DNA of 64,000 nucleotides from Desulfovibrio piger (GCF_951793255.1 NZ_OX636706.1:2829501-2893500), one strand, 5' to 3'; shown: positions 17,401 through 25,540, numbered from the stretch's first letter. Notes: generated by a model from the letters alone, not told the origin. Numbers and translations are program-made.

Positions 17401-17488
17401 CTTCTACCTGCGTCAGCACGACAGCTACCGCAAGGAGATCCGGTCCGAAGCCGCCCGCAGGAACCTGTTCACGGAGAAGGCCGCGTAA
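14423..17488 (+). CDS. Large membrane protein of unknown function, 1021 aa
   Basis: I do not recognise a named family. The start MCATRHSAN is chosen because GAGGG lies about 7-11 bp upstream. Residues about 25-660 look soluble: a helical N-terminus, then alternating strand/helix segments (for example THLVMDAWLKGLRFITVVYY, ITVRIGIEFRATFHDK, and LITHLELFNLRTWSKG) that resemble a barrel-like or PHP-like catalytic fold, though no complete metal-binding motif is evident. A poly-proline hinge (PPPPP) sits near 311. Residues about 675-840 contain four or five hydrophobic segments, followed by a helical cytoplasmic tail ending NLFTEKAA. It stands alone between tRNA-Ser and a GNAT gene. It could be a membrane-tethered enzyme or sensor; function not assigned. 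Confidence 0.85.
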   Translation: MCATRHSANAVTTSGPDKQASWLFDLQDHQLIQLVNSFVAARNMSMSLAQPEEGLHPRGIIKLTTDPGMRIARAVIILLESLEARGPQERLQALRRLHDEVLYSALSSLQKNTARVLIQIMKDLVRAAPHVHIQLPLAHDFYQAVRGTPHVIRSLLRRYHLLEMPEAWNQQAFDHHVHDANTKGRKSPTHLVMDAWLKGLRFITVVYYNTVDPEAASELLRAARIMGITVRIGIEFRATFHDKLIEFTWSPLNVHSSRAFIKLLQRPDIAAILKEYATVNQWMRQHVLRLLQAWNQKHAATLARKLEVPPPPPLDADAFLAFVGQRQPSSLHLAEYILQQWQPALEQALEELRNDPRRNGTDEEAARLRARLEAMEGLMPDSLRQEWLGPQANPDILFPVTPHKDLPPVLLRDPEVLLQSLVPLHPCQMILGLEGLNVQDTLELLWRGKGLITHLELFNLRTWSKGQLPHIEAINELQRAINEGSPLRLKQVVRRIVQDEPADSPRRDLLLEVQDNLTQLRSFYELSWLGSRIGTDSTSRSHMTHGMGLVFTETLPPQARAALRHEKSGQRLTLPVHTDIYGFTHYHEPATLPRWLQALRRLPLLHHLGCRVVRGWELEKKTTTISPDGGNLVTLGGVDSRGINAEQHDPVSMMRDAATPWNVHYFNSNLVNVLKVLLGFIPAQWAFWYVDSWWILTWIGALLWFAITAVRNVLQSMVGGGAFCRSMLLPWNRYVSWSRMADSLLYTGISVPLLEVVVRMWLLEDWLGITVQNNELAVYTVIAMINSVYISGHNIFRGLPKEAVVGNLFRSAISIPLSIVLGKGLLVCFVWLGIADPVGALQNCAAIVSKCSSDIVAAVIEGFADRNMYLRMRTLEYDSKFSQIFNNLVKLALLFPQATIRRLMQEQPREFWQQLLEKDPNAARQAIVHLLDLMYMWYYLPRSHDIFWRRLGSMPTEEVEGILALHSLLRLQREISSQVLDGLLGDNFANALAFYLRQHDSYRKEIRSEAARRNLFTEKAA

Positions 17489-17529
17489 CGCGTGCCGCCC
17501 TTGCGGGAAGCATCCCCTGTTCTCTCTTC

Positions 17530-17571
17530 CGGCGGTGTCCGTGAGTCCCCGGGGACTGGCGGACACCGCCG
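17530..17571. other. 42-nt near-perfect palindrome
   Basis: CGGCGGTGTCCG (17530-17541) pairs with CGGACACCGCCG (17560-17571), and the centre contains a second perfect palindrome AGTCCCCGGGGACT. Only two opposed base pairs fail. It follows the 1021-aa gene by 41 bp but has no T-run on either side, so it could stabilise the mRNA 3' end or be a U-independent terminator. Confidence 0.5.
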
Positions 17572-17768
17572 CGGCCCATCCGTCACGGACGGCGGAAAAG
17601 AGACATTGTTTCCTCTGCCGGCACACACAGGGGCACAGGTGCTCCTGTTTCCCCCTTGAAAATCTTTTCCCTTGGACGGCCGGACATCCTTCGAGCCGTC
17701 ATGCCGTCCCGCGACGGCCCGTTATCAATCTCAAGGTCCGCTCCGGCGGGCCCCGTCCAGGAGCTCCC

Positions 17769-18251
17769 ATGCATATCAGACAAGCCCGCCCCGAAGACCT
17801 GCCCGCCATCGCCGCTCTGGAGGCGCGCGTTTTTCCCCCTGCCGAAGCCGCATCGCCGGAAAGCTTTGCCGCCCGTTTTGCCGTCTTTCCCCACTGTTTT
17901 TTCGTGGCCGAGGATGACGGTGCCATCGTGGGCCATATCAACGGCTGCATGACCGATTTCGATACCTGCCGGGACGAGCTCTACCACGATGCCGGACTGC
18001 ACCGTGAGGAGGCCCCGCATCAGGCCGTCTTCGGGCTGGTGGTGGATCCGCAGCGGCAGCATCAGGGCATCGGCGCGGCCCTTGTCCGCCATTTTCTGGA
18101 AGTGGCCCGGCAGCGGGGCAAGGAAGATGTGGTCCTCACCTGCAAGGAACGGCTGATCCCCTTCTACAGCTCGCTGGGCTTCCGGCTGCTGGGGCGCTCC
18201 GACAGCCGGCACGGCCAGGCCTGCTGGTATGACATGCGCTGCCCGCTGTAA
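17769..18251 (+). CDS. GNAT-family N-acetyltransferase
   Basis: Acetyl-CoA-dependent N-acetyltransferase, 160 aa, a full single GNAT domain. The N-terminus MHIRQARPEDLPAI is the usual first strand/helix. The acetyl-CoA pyrophosphate loop QRQHQGIGAAL is near residue 97, and the C-terminal part contains FYSSLGFRLLG. The layout, with an HINGC segment and an inserted loop before the V(V)DP strand, resembles arylalkylamine-type acetyltransferases, but the substrate cannot be deduced. AGGAG lies 7 bp before the start. It appears monocistronic. Confidence 0.85.
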   Translation: MHIRQARPEDLPAIAALEARVFPPAEAASPESFAARFAVFPHCFFVAEDDGAIVGHINGCMTDFDTCRDELYHDAGLHREEAPHQAVFGLVVDPQRQHQGIGAALVRHFLEVARQRGKEDVVLTCKERLIPFYSSLGFRLLGRSDSRHGQACWYDMRCPL

Positions 18252-18321
18252 CGCCCCAGAGGTCCCTCCCCCGCCATATTCCCCGGCAAGGAAAACGTTG
18301 CGTGCGGAACGAATCTTGCTT

Positions 18322-18336
18322 ACTGTCGGCGACAGT
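18322..18336. promoter_or_regulatory. Dyad upstream of the dicarboxylate symporter
   Basis: ACTGTCG-G-CGACAGT: perfect 7-bp arms around one base, 34 bp upstream of the symporter start and immediately after a TTGCTT (18316-18321) that could serve as a -35. Looks like an operator between -35 and start; the regulator is unknown. A LysR gene lies just downstream of the symporter. Confidence 0.4.
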
Positions 18337-18370
18337 ATCGTGACATTACGCAACACGCAGTGAGGTTCCT

Positions 18371-19606
18371 ATGAGCGCACGCAAGAAAATGGGCCTGCCC
18401 CTGCAAATGGGCATCGGCATGGTTTTGGGCATACTGGTGGGCACGCTGGCCCCCAAGCTGGGCATCAGCGCCGCCTTCTTCAAGCCGTTCGGCGACCTGT
18501 TCATCAATCTCGTCCGCATGGTCGTCGTACCGCTGGTGCTGGCCACCCTGGTCTCCGGCGCCGCCAGCGTGGGCGATGTGGGCCGTCTGGGCCGCGTGGC
18601 CGCCAAGACGCTGGTCTTCTATTTCGCCACCACGGCCCTGGCCGTGGCCATCGGCCTTGTCCTGGGCAATATCTTCCAGCCCGGTGTGGGGCTCGACCTT
18701 TCCACCGCCAACCTGAGCGCCAAGGAAGTGGCCGCGCCCTCGCTGGTGCAGGTGCTCATGGGCATCGTGCCCCTGAACCCCGTGGATGCCCTGGCCAAGG
18801 GCAACATCCTGCAGATCATCTTCTTCGCCGTGCTGGTGGGCATGGCCATCAGCCTGTGCGGTGACAAGGCCAAGCCTGCCGCCGCCTTCTTCGACGCCAT
18901 GAGCGAAGTCATGATCCGCGTCACCAGCATGGTCATGCACTACGCGCCCATCGGTGTCTTTGCCCTTATGGCCTACACCGTGTCCAACCACGGGCTGGAA
19001 GTGCTGCTGCCGCTCATCAAGCTCATCGGCATCATGTACCTGGGCTGTCTGATCCACGTCATCATCACCTACCTGCCCTGTATCCGCTACGCCGGTCTCA
19101 AGCCCGGCACCTTCTTCCGCGGCCTGAGCGCCCCGCTGCTCACCAGCTTCACCACCTGTTCCAGCGCCGCAGCCCTGTCCACCAACCTGACCTGTGTGCA
19201 GAAGCTGGGCGCCTCCCGCAGCGTCTCCAGCTTCTCCATCCCGCTGGGCAACACCATCAACATGGACGGCACGGCCATCTACATGGGCATCGTGACCATC
19301 TTTGCCGCCGAGATCTACGGCATGCCCCTGCCCCTGGACCAGCAGATCTCCGTGCTGCTCATCGCCCTGCTGGCCAGCGTGGGCACCATGGGCGTGCCCG
19401 GCGCGGCCCTGATCATGCTCTCCATGATCTTCACCCATGTGGGCATCCCGCTGGAAGCCATCGCCCTGGTGGCCGGTATCGACCGTGTCATGGACATGGC
19501 CCGTACCACCATCAACGTGCTGGGCGACGCCACCGCGGCCATCTTCATCTCCCGCACGGAGAACGACTTCGATCCCCAGCGGGGCGCCGCCCTGCAGGAC
19601 GAATAA
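18371..19606 (+). CDS. Dicarboxylate/amino acid:cation symporter (DAACS family)
   Basis: Inner-membrane Na+ or H+ symporter of the GltP/DctA/SstT family, 411 aa, with eight hydrophobic segments and two re-entrant hairpins. Diagnostic motifs are the serine-rich SFTTCSSAAALS near residue 258, NMDGTAIYMG near 295, and the substrate region GVPGAALIM near 340 with DRVMDMARTTINVLGD near 376. The Asp...RTTxNV pattern fits substrates such as glutamate, aspartate or C4-dicarboxylates; which one cannot be decided. The cysteine in SFTTCSS is a small departure from the usual Ser/Thr-rich hairpin. A terminator follows, then a LysR-type regulator on the same strand. Confidence 0.9.
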   Translation: MSARKKMGLPLQMGIGMVLGILVGTLAPKLGISAAFFKPFGDLFINLVRMVVVPLVLATLVSGAASVGDVGRLGRVAAKTLVFYFATTALAVAIGLVLGNIFQPGVGLDLSTANLSAKEVAAPSLVQVLMGIVPLNPVDALAKGNILQIIFFAVLVGMAISLCGDKAKPAAAFFDAMSEVMIRVTSMVMHYAPIGVFALMAYTVSNHGLEVLLPLIKLIGIMYLGCLIHVIITYLPCIRYAGLKPGTFFRGLSAPLLTSFTTCSSAAALSTNLTCVQKLGASRSVSSFSIPLGNTINMDGTAIYMGIVTIFAAEIYGMPLPLDQQISVLLIALLASVGTMGVPGAALIMLSMIFTHVGIPLEAIALVAGIDRVMDMARTTINVLGDATAAIFISRTENDFDPQRGAALQDE

Positions 19607-19771
19607 GTCCCGTCACCGCACAAGGACGTTTCGGGAAGAGGCAGGTCCCGTGCCATGCGGGGCCCTCTCCCGGATATCCCTTTTCCGGCAACGTTCTTTT
19701 CCGGCATGGGCACAGACAGCGGCAGGAGGCTTCCGCCTCGTCCCCCCGGTCAGTGCCCCTGCCGTTCCCAG

Positions 19772-19794
19772 CCCCGCCCGGCGGGGATTTTTTA
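19772..19794 (+). terminator. Terminator after the symporter gene
   Basis: CCCCGC/GCGGGG 6-bp stem with a 3-nt loop followed by ATTTTTTAT. The remainder of 19607-19916 contains no gene. Confidence 0.75.
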
Positions 19795-19916
19795 TACCCG
19801 CTGCGCAGGCCATGGGGCCAGCCCCGCAGATCTTCCGCCCTCTCTGACCGGCCCTGACGGCCAGTGACACCAGCAGCAGGCATCAACCACCCGGCATCCC
19901 GGCAAAGGAGCATCAC

Positions 19917-20858
19917 ATGGAATTGAGGACCCTCCGCTATTTTCTGGCGGTCGCGCAGGCAAAGACCATCTCCGCTGCCGCCGAGGCCCTGCACGTGACC
20001 CAGCCCACCCTGTCCCGGCAGATGCAGGAGCTGGAAGAAGAGCTGGGCAAGACGCTTTTCCTGCGCGGCAAACGGAGCATCACCCTGACGGAGGAAGGTA
20101 CGTTTTTCCGCAAGCGGGCGCAGGAGGTCGTCAGCCTGCTGGAAAAGACCACGGCGGAGCTCAAGGCACCGGACGAGCTGCTGAGCGGTGACATCCACAT
20201 CGGCGGCGGCGAGACCGACGCCATACGCCTCATCGCCCGGGCCGCGCGCCGCATGCGGCAGGATCACCCGCATGTGACCTTCCACATCTTCAGCGGCAAT
20301 GCCGAGGACGTCATGGAAAAGATAGACCGGGATCTGGTGGATTTCGGCCTCTTCATCGAGCCCGTGGATCTTTCGGGCTACGAGTTCTTCCGTCTGCCGG
20401 TCAAGGACCGCTGGGGCGTCCTGATGCGCAAGGACGCGCCGCTGGCAGCCCGGCCGTCCGTCGCCCCTGCGGACCTGCGCGGCCTGCCCCTGCTGGTCTC
20501 CCGGCAGAACATGGTCAACAACGAAGTCGCAGGCTGGCTGGGGGAAACGCACGATGCCCTGCAGGTGGTGGCCACCTACAACCTGCTTTACAGTGCCTCG
20601 ATCATGGTCGAAGAAGGCATGGGCTATGCCCTTTGCCTGGACAGGATCATCCGCCTGCCGGAAGACGGCCCGCTCTGCTTCCGGCCCCTGCACCCGGCCA
20701 TGGAAGTGGGCCTGAACGTGGCCTGGAAAAAACAGCAGCTCTTCTCCAAACCGGCCAGGGTCTTTCTGGACTATCTGAAGGCCTCGCTCTGGGGCGAGCC
20801 CGCCGCGAAAGGAGCATCAGCGGCAGGGACGCCACAAGACGACCTCGCCACGGTATAG
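19917..20858 (+). CDS. LysR-type transcriptional regulator
   Basis: 313 aa. N-terminal winged helix-turn-helix at about 1-60 (MELRTLRYFLAVAQ, SAAAEALHVTQPTLSRQ), a linker helix, then a periplasmic-binding-like effector domain (about 90-295). The sequence VTQPTLSRQM is the canonical LysR recognition helix. It lies downstream of the symporter on the same strand, separated by a terminator, so it is probably transcribed independently. It may control the symporter (dyad at 18322), but classical LysR targets are divergent, so this is weak. An AAAGGAG precedes the start. Confidence 0.92.
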   Translation: MELRTLRYFLAVAQAKTISAAAEALHVTQPTLSRQMQELEEELGKTLFLRGKRSITLTEEGTFFRKRAQEVVSLLEKTTAELKAPDELLSGDIHIGGGETDAIRLIARAARRMRQDHPHVTFHIFSGNAEDVMEKIDRDLVDFGLFIEPVDLSGYEFFRLPVKDRWGVLMRKDAPLAARPSVAPADLRGLPLLVSRQNMVNNEVAGWLGETHDALQVVATYNLLYSASIMVEEGMGYALCLDRIIRLPEDGPLCFRPLHPAMEVGLNVAWKKQQLFSKPARVFLDYLKASLWGEPAAKGASAAGTPQDDLATV

Positions 20859-21222
20859 GCCTGCTCGCACAGGCTTGGGCCCACAGACGGCCGTGCCTGT
20901 TCATCCCGTCTGCCCGGAAGACAGGTACGGCACCAAGGCCGCTGTCATCATGGCGCAGGATGGCAGACCATCCCCATCCCGTACAGGACGGGGATGCCAC
21001 AGGAGGCCCAGGGCAGCCAGAGGCGAACTGATATGCGCTGATTTGGAGGGAGATGGGAGGAAGAACGGGCCGCCTGCGGGAACGACAGGCCTCACTGCCG
21101 CACAGGGAGGCCTCCGAAAGGCAAGCCCCGCCCGAAAGGACACGCTCCCCCGCCGGCACCGCCGCAAGGACAGCAGGCAGGAAGCGTACGGAACCGCTTT
21201 GAAGGACAGGCCCAAATGCGGA
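20859..21222. other. Intergenic region with no recognised gene
   Basis: 364 bp between the convergent LysR and response-regulator genes. There is an imperfect stem (CATCCCC...GGGGATG, about 20967-20998) without a T-run. I see no convincing coding sequence, RNA or terminator. Confidence 0.5.
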
Positions 21223-21891
21223 CTACAGGGAGACCAGGCCCAGGCGGATGGCCATCTTGGTCAGCTCGTTGATGGAGCCGGCGCGCAATTTGGTCAGTAC
21301 GCTGTACTTGTGGGTCTCCACGGTCTTGGGGCTGATGTTGAGGGCGTCCCCTATCTGGCGGACGCTGTAGCCGTCGGCCAGCAGGCGGAAGATCTCCTTC
21401 TCGCGCGGCGAGAGCATGCCGATGTCCGGCCCGCCCTCGGCGGGGCTGAGACGCTGGCGGTTCTGGCGCATGAGGGCCGCCATGCAGCCGCCGGGGTCCG
21501 CACAGCTGAGGAAGACCTCCCCCTGCCGCACGGCATCGATGGCCTGGAGCAGGACGGACGGCGGATCGCTTTTGCAGACGTGGCCCATGATGCCCAGCTG
21601 GATGAGCTCCAGCAGATGCCGCTGGTCCTCGTGACCGGTATAGATGAGGATGCGCGTCTCGGGCCGGATCTGGAGGATGGCGCGGCTGGCTTCCACGCCG
21701 TTCATGCCCGGCATGGAGATGTCCATGATGACCAGATCGGGCGACAGGGTGGCGGCCAGGCCCACGGCTTCCTTGCCGTCGGGGGCCATGCCGGCCACGC
21801 GCAAATGGCTGTGGGGGGCCAGCAGGCTGCGGATGCCCTCCATGAGCAATTTGTGATCGTCCACCAGCAAAATGCGGCAAACGTCGTGCAT
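21223..21891 (-). CDS. NarL/FixJ-type response regulator
   Basis: 222 aa two-component DNA-binding regulator. The receiver domain (about 1-125) has the acidic pair VDDH near residue 10, phosphoacceptor Asp in LVIMDISMPGMNG near 57, and the Lys in VCKSD near 106. The C-terminal LuxR-type HTH (about 155-220) contains LSPREKEIFRLLADGYS and the recognition helix SPKTVETHKYSVLTKL. It starts 33 bp after mgtE on the same strand, so the two are probably co-transcribed. No histidine kinase is adjacent, so it is an orphan in this window. Confidence 0.93.
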   Translation of the reverse strand: MHDVCRILLVDDHKLLMEGIRSLLAPHSHLRVAGMAPDGKEAVGLAATLSPDLVIMDISMPGMNGVEASRAILQIRPETRILIYTGHEDQRHLLELIQLGIMGHVCKSDPPSVLLQAIDAVRQGEVFLSCADPGGCMAALMRQNRQRLSPAEGGPDIGMLSPREKEIFRLLADGYSVRQIGDALNISPKTVETHKYSVLTKLRAGSINELTKMAIRLGLVSL

Positions 21892-21924
21892 GGCTACCTG
21901 CCTTTGCGTTATGTCCGGGCAGGC

Positions 21925-23322
21925 CTAGAAGAGGAACATGGTGGCCAGCCCGAGAAAGATGAAGAAGCCCGCGCCGTCTGTGATGGTGGTCAGGAAGATG
22001 CTGGAAGCCTGGGCCGGGTCGCGTCCCAGGGCCCGGAAGATGAGGGGGATGGAACCGCCGGCCACCGCGCCCAGCATCATGTCGCACAGCAGCGCACCAG
22101 CCATGACCATACCCACCAGCGGGTTGCCTGTGAAGCCCCAGGCGCCGCACAGCGCCAGCATGGCCATGAAAAGGCCCGTGACCAGGCCGATCTTGGCCTC
22201 GCGCAGCACGGCCATCCAAGCCTTTTTGGTCTCGAAGCGGTCCGTGGCCAGCTGCCGGATCATGACGGCCAGAGCCTGCTGGCCGGTGTTCCCGGCCTGG
22301 TTGGCCACCATGGGCATGAGCACGGCCAGGGCGGCCATCTGGGCGATGGAGCCCTCGAACATGTAGACCACCGATGCCGAGAGCGCCGAATTGACCATGT
22401 TCACCACCAGCCAGGGCAGGCGCTTGCGCACGCTCTCCTTCCAGGGGGTGTCCACGCTTTCTTCGGGGTCGGCGCCCACCATGCCCAGCATGTCGGCGCT
22501 GGCCTCTTCGTGCATGATGTCCATGATGTCGTCGTAGGTCACCACGCCCATGATGTGGCCTTCGTAGTCCACGACGGGCATGGCAAGATAATTGTAGTGC
22601 GACAGCAGATTGGCCACTTCGCCCTTGTCCATGTCATAGGGCACGGAGACCACGCTCTGGCCCGACACGGCATCGCCCACGATGGTCCCGGGACGCGCCA
22701 GCATCAGGTCGCGCAGCGAAAGCACCCCCACCAGTTTGTCGTTCTTGTCCACCACATAGGCGTAGTAGGGGCTTTCCTTGTCCTCCATCTCGCTGCGGAT
22801 GTGAGTGATGGCCTCGTCGGCCGTCATGTTCTCTTCCAGCAGGATCAGCTCGGTGTTCATGACACCGGCCGCGGAGTCGGGGTCGAAGTTCAGCAGGTTG
22901 CGCAGCTCTTCGGAATCTTCGCGCGTCAGCTTGCCCAGCAGGACGTCGCGGTGTTCCTCGTCCAGCTCGTCCAGCACGTCGGCGGCGTCGTCGGGTTCCA
23001 TCTCGGCGATGATCTGGGCGGCCACGTCGGCATCCAGGTTCTCCAGCACGTCTACGGCCACGCTGCCTTCCAGTTCGGCCAGGGCCTCGGCGGCATCCTC
23101 CGTGGGCATGTGGCGCAGGGCGCAGACCTGCTTTTCCAGACTCAGGTTCTCCAGATGGTCGGCAAGGTCGGCGGGATGGACGAATTCCGCCTCGTCCCCC
23201 AGCTCGCGGCAGGCCTCGGGTATGCTTATGCCATGTCCTTCCGCCATCCCGTCGTCTTCGGGGATCGGGTTCGCCATCTGCGGCCGGTCGTCTGCGGTCT
23301 GGATCTTCTCTTGTTCACTCAT
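21925..23322 (-). CDS. mgtE: Magnesium transporter MgtE
   Basis: Mg2+-gated Mg2+ channel, 465 aa. Order of domains: an N-terminal superhelical domain (about 40-145, rich in Glu/Asp/Leu repeats such as EMEPDDAADVLDELDEE), a tandem CBS pair (about 155-285), then five transmembrane helices (about 300-465) with the family motif MPMVANQAGNTGQQ (the Asn is part of the pore). The start MSEQEKIQ is taken rather than a longer frame because GGGAG precedes it at good spacing. The first 40 residues are acidic and poorly conserved. It is followed by a response regulator gene, an unusual partner. Confidence 0.94.
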   Translation of the reverse strand: MSEQEKIQTADDRPQMANPIPEDDGMAEGHGISIPEACRELGDEAEFVHPADLADHLENLSLEKQVCALRHMPTEDAAEALAELEGSVAVDVLENLDADVAAQIIAEMEPDDAADVLDELDEEHRDVLLGKLTREDSEELRNLLNFDPDSAAGVMNTELILLEENMTADEAITHIRSEMEDKESPYYAYVVDKNDKLVGVLSLRDLMLARPGTIVGDAVSGQSVVSVPYDMDKGEVANLLSHYNYLAMPVVDYEGHIMGVVTYDDIMDIMHEEASADMLGMVGADPEESVDTPWKESVRKRLPWLVVNMVNSALSASVVYMFEGSIAQMAALAVLMPMVANQAGNTGQQALAVMIRQLATDRFETKKAWMAVLREAKIGLVTGLFMAMLALCGAWGFTGNPLVGMVMAGALLCDMMLGAVAGGSIPLIFRALGRDPAQASSIFLTTITDGAGFFIFLGLATMFLF

Positions 23323-23463
23323 GGCAATCAGCTCCCTCGTCTGTACGCGTGCCGGGCCTCTGCCTGCCCGACGGACTTCTCCCACAACACGGCGGTATCA
23401 TACAGCATCTTGGTGACAAAAAGAATGCTTTTTTGCTGTGCTGTTGTGAAAAAGCTCTCAAAC

Positions 23464-23492
23464 TTGACGCGCCCCAACGGGCCATTTATCAC
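23464..23492 (+). promoter_or_regulatory. Candidate promoter of nadC-nadA-nadB
   Basis: TTGACG (23464-23469), a 17-bp spacer and TATCAC (23487-23492), 33 bp before the chosen nadC start. It lies in the nadC/mgtE divergent region. Confidence 0.5.
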
Positions 23493-23525
23493 TATGTAAT
23501 GCCGTGCTTATGCGCAGGGCTTACC

Positions 23526-24425
23526 ATGCACACCATAGACGGGACAAGAAGAATGTTCACACCCTGGAGCACGTTTTTTTCCGACGAAGGCCGACGCTAT
23601 CTGCGTCGTTCCATAGAACTGGCCCTGGATGAGGACGGCCCCGACCTGACCGCCCAAGGCCTTTTTGCCGCTGACGCACCCATGCATGCCGTCATCCGCG
23701 CCAAGGAAGACACCCATGTGGTGGGCCTGCCCGTCATCCACGAGGTCTTCGAGGTCATGGGCGCCGACCCGCACGTGGAGATGCTGGTGGAGGAGGCCTC
23801 CACCGTCCCGGCCATGACCGAGGTCGTCCGCATGGAGGGCCCGGCCATCGTCCTGCTCAAGGCCGAGCGGGTCATCCTCAATTTCATCACCCACCTTTCG
23901 GGCATCGCCAACCTCACGGCCCGCTATGTGCGCGAGCTGGAAGGCACCGGGGTCCGCCTGCTGGATACCCGCAAGACCACGCCCTGCCTGCGCTGGCCCG
24001 AAAAATACGCCGTCCAGGCCGGTGGCGGCTGCAACCACCGCAAGAACCTGGTGGAGATGCTCATGCTCAAGGACAACCACATCGATGCCGCCGGGTCCAT
24101 CACCCGCGCCGTGGCCCGCCTGCGTGAGACCTACTCCCCCTGCCCGCCCATCGAGGTGGAATGCCGCACCCTCGACCATGTGCGCGAAGCCGTGGCCGCC
24201 GGGGCCGACCGCGTCATGATGGACAACATGGGCGCGCCCCTGCTGGGCCAGGCCCTGGAGCTGGTGCCCGCCCACATCGAGGCCGAAGTGAGCGGCGGCG
24301 TGACCCTGGAGACCATCCGCGGCATCGCCCTCACCGATCCCCGCCATCCCGATTTCATTTCCGTGGGCCGCCTGACGCATTCCGCCGTGGCTGCCGACTT
24401 CAGCATGACCCTGGCCAACGCCTGA
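23526..24425 (+). CDS. nadC: Nicotinate-nucleotide pyrophosphorylase (quinolinate phosphoribosyltransferase)
   Basis: Converts quinolinate and PRPP to nicotinate mononucleotide, CO2 and pyrophosphate; third step of de novo NAD synthesis. 299 aa. Motifs: AERVILNFITHLSGIAN near residue 115, LLDTRKTTPCLRW near 148 (PRPP/quinolinate site), GGGCNHRKNL near 165, MLKDNHI near 179, and EVECRT near 206. The start is taken at MHTIDG (AGGG 7 bp upstream); MFTPWS at 23553 is equally possible. First gene of a nadC-nadA-nadB operon, 23 bp before nadA. Confidence 0.95.
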   Translation: MHTIDGTRRMFTPWSTFFSDEGRRYLRRSIELALDEDGPDLTAQGLFAADAPMHAVIRAKEDTHVVGLPVIHEVFEVMGADPHVEMLVEEASTVPAMTEVVRMEGPAIVLLKAERVILNFITHLSGIANLTARYVRELEGTGVRLLDTRKTTPCLRWPEKYAVQAGGGCNHRKNLVEMLMLKDNHIDAAGSITRAVARLRETYSPCPPIEVECRTLDHVREAVAAGADRVMMDNMGAPLLGQALELVPAHIEAEVSGGVTLETIRGIALTDPRHPDFISVGRLTHSAVAADFSMTLANA

Positions 24426-24448
24426 TCATCCCCAACCCAAAGGAAACC

Positions 24449-25519
24449 ATGTCTCGATTCTCCGACGCCATTACGGCCATCAAGCAAGGACTGGGCGACC
24501 GCCTGTGCATCATGGGGCACCATTACCAGCATGATGATGTGGTGCGGCATTGTGATGTGACCGGGGACTCCCTGGAACTGGCCCGCCGCATCGAAGGCAT
24601 CGATGCCGAGCACATCGTGTTCTGCGGCGTGTACTTCATGGGCGAATCCGCGGCCCTGCTGGCCAAACCGGGCCAGAGCGTGCATATGCCCGCCTGGGAC
24701 GCCAACTGCATGATGTCGCTCATGACGCCGGCCGGGCTCGCCCGTACCGTGCTGCTGCAGTTGCAGGCCACAGGCCGCAAGATCGTGCCCCTGGCCTATG
24801 TGAACACCACCCTGGCCCTCAAGGCCGTGGTGGGCGAATTCGGCGGGGCCGTCTGCACCTCGGCCAATGCCCGCACCATGCTGGCCTGGGCCCTGGAAGA
24901 AGCCGGGCCCGACGGTGCCGTGCTCTTCATGCCCGACAAGCACCTGGGCCGCAACACGGGCCTGCAGCTTGGCCTGGGCCCCGATGACTGGCACGTGCTG
25001 CGCCTGAGCGGCAAAAACGGCCTGGCCGAGAGCGAACGCCTGCCCGGCAGTGCCGCCGCCTGCCGCCGCCTGCTGCTCTGGCCGGGCTGCTGCGCCATCC
25101 ACGGCCACCTGCGTCCCGAAAGCGTGCAGGCCGCCCGGGCCGCCTATCCCGGCTGCCGCGTGCTGGCCCATCCCGAATGCCGTCCCGAGCTCATCGGCCT
25201 GTGCGACGGCTCCGGCTCCACCTCCTACCTCATCAAGGAAGCGGAAAAGGCCGCCGGCGAAGGCGGCACCCTGATCATCGGCACGGAGACCAACCTCGTC
25301 CACCGCCTGCGTGACCGCTTTGCCGGACGCTGCCGGATCGAGCCTCTGGCGCCCGCCATCTGCCCCGACATGGCCAAGGTCACCGAAGAAAACCTGCTGG
25401 CCTGCCTGCAAGGCGTCGCTGCCGGCACAGCCCCCATCATGACATTGCAGGACGAGCAGCTGGCGCCCGCCCGGGCATCCCTGACCCGCATGCTCCAGGT
25501 ATGCGCGGCCCAACGCTAG
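24449..25519 (+). CDS. nadA: Quinolinate synthase
   Basis: [4Fe-4S] enzyme that condenses iminoaspartate with dihydroxyacetone phosphate to quinolinate; 356 aa. Seen: IMGHHYQ near residue 21 (substrate histidines), GVYFMGESA near 60, YVNTTLALKA near 115, the cysteine in VCTSANA near 134, the HPEC segment near 236, and the C-terminal AICPDMAKVTEENL cysteine near 312. The cluster ligands are therefore conserved. It lies between nadC and nadB (21 bp upstream of nadB). The start is fixed by AAAGGAAACC upstream. Confidence 0.95.
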   Translation: MSRFSDAITAIKQGLGDRLCIMGHHYQHDDVVRHCDVTGDSLELARRIEGIDAEHIVFCGVYFMGESAALLAKPGQSVHMPAWDANCMMSLMTPAGLARTVLLQLQATGRKIVPLAYVNTTLALKAVVGEFGGAVCTSANARTMLAWALEEAGPDGAVLFMPDKHLGRNTGLQLGLGPDDWHVLRLSGKNGLAESERLPGSAAACRRLLLWPGCCAIHGHLRPESVQAARAAYPGCRVLAHPECRPELIGLCDGSGSTSYLIKEAEKAAGEGGTLIIGTETNLVHRLRDRFAGRCRIEPLAPAICPDMAKVTEENLLACLQGVAAGTAPIMTLQDEQLAPARASLTRMLQVCAAQR

Positions 25520-25540
25520 CGCAAGAAACAAGGAGTCAAG

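Noticed and set aside
20901..21215. Minus-strand 104-codon frame between the LysR and response-regulator genes
   Set aside because: Composition is unlike the neighbouring genes (Pro/Arg/Ser-rich), there is no ribosome-binding site and no domain.
20875..23499. Plus-strand frame of about 870 codons antisense to the response regulator and mgtE
   Set aside because: His/Gly-rich translation with no domain; both opposite genes are clear. A GC-driven shadow.
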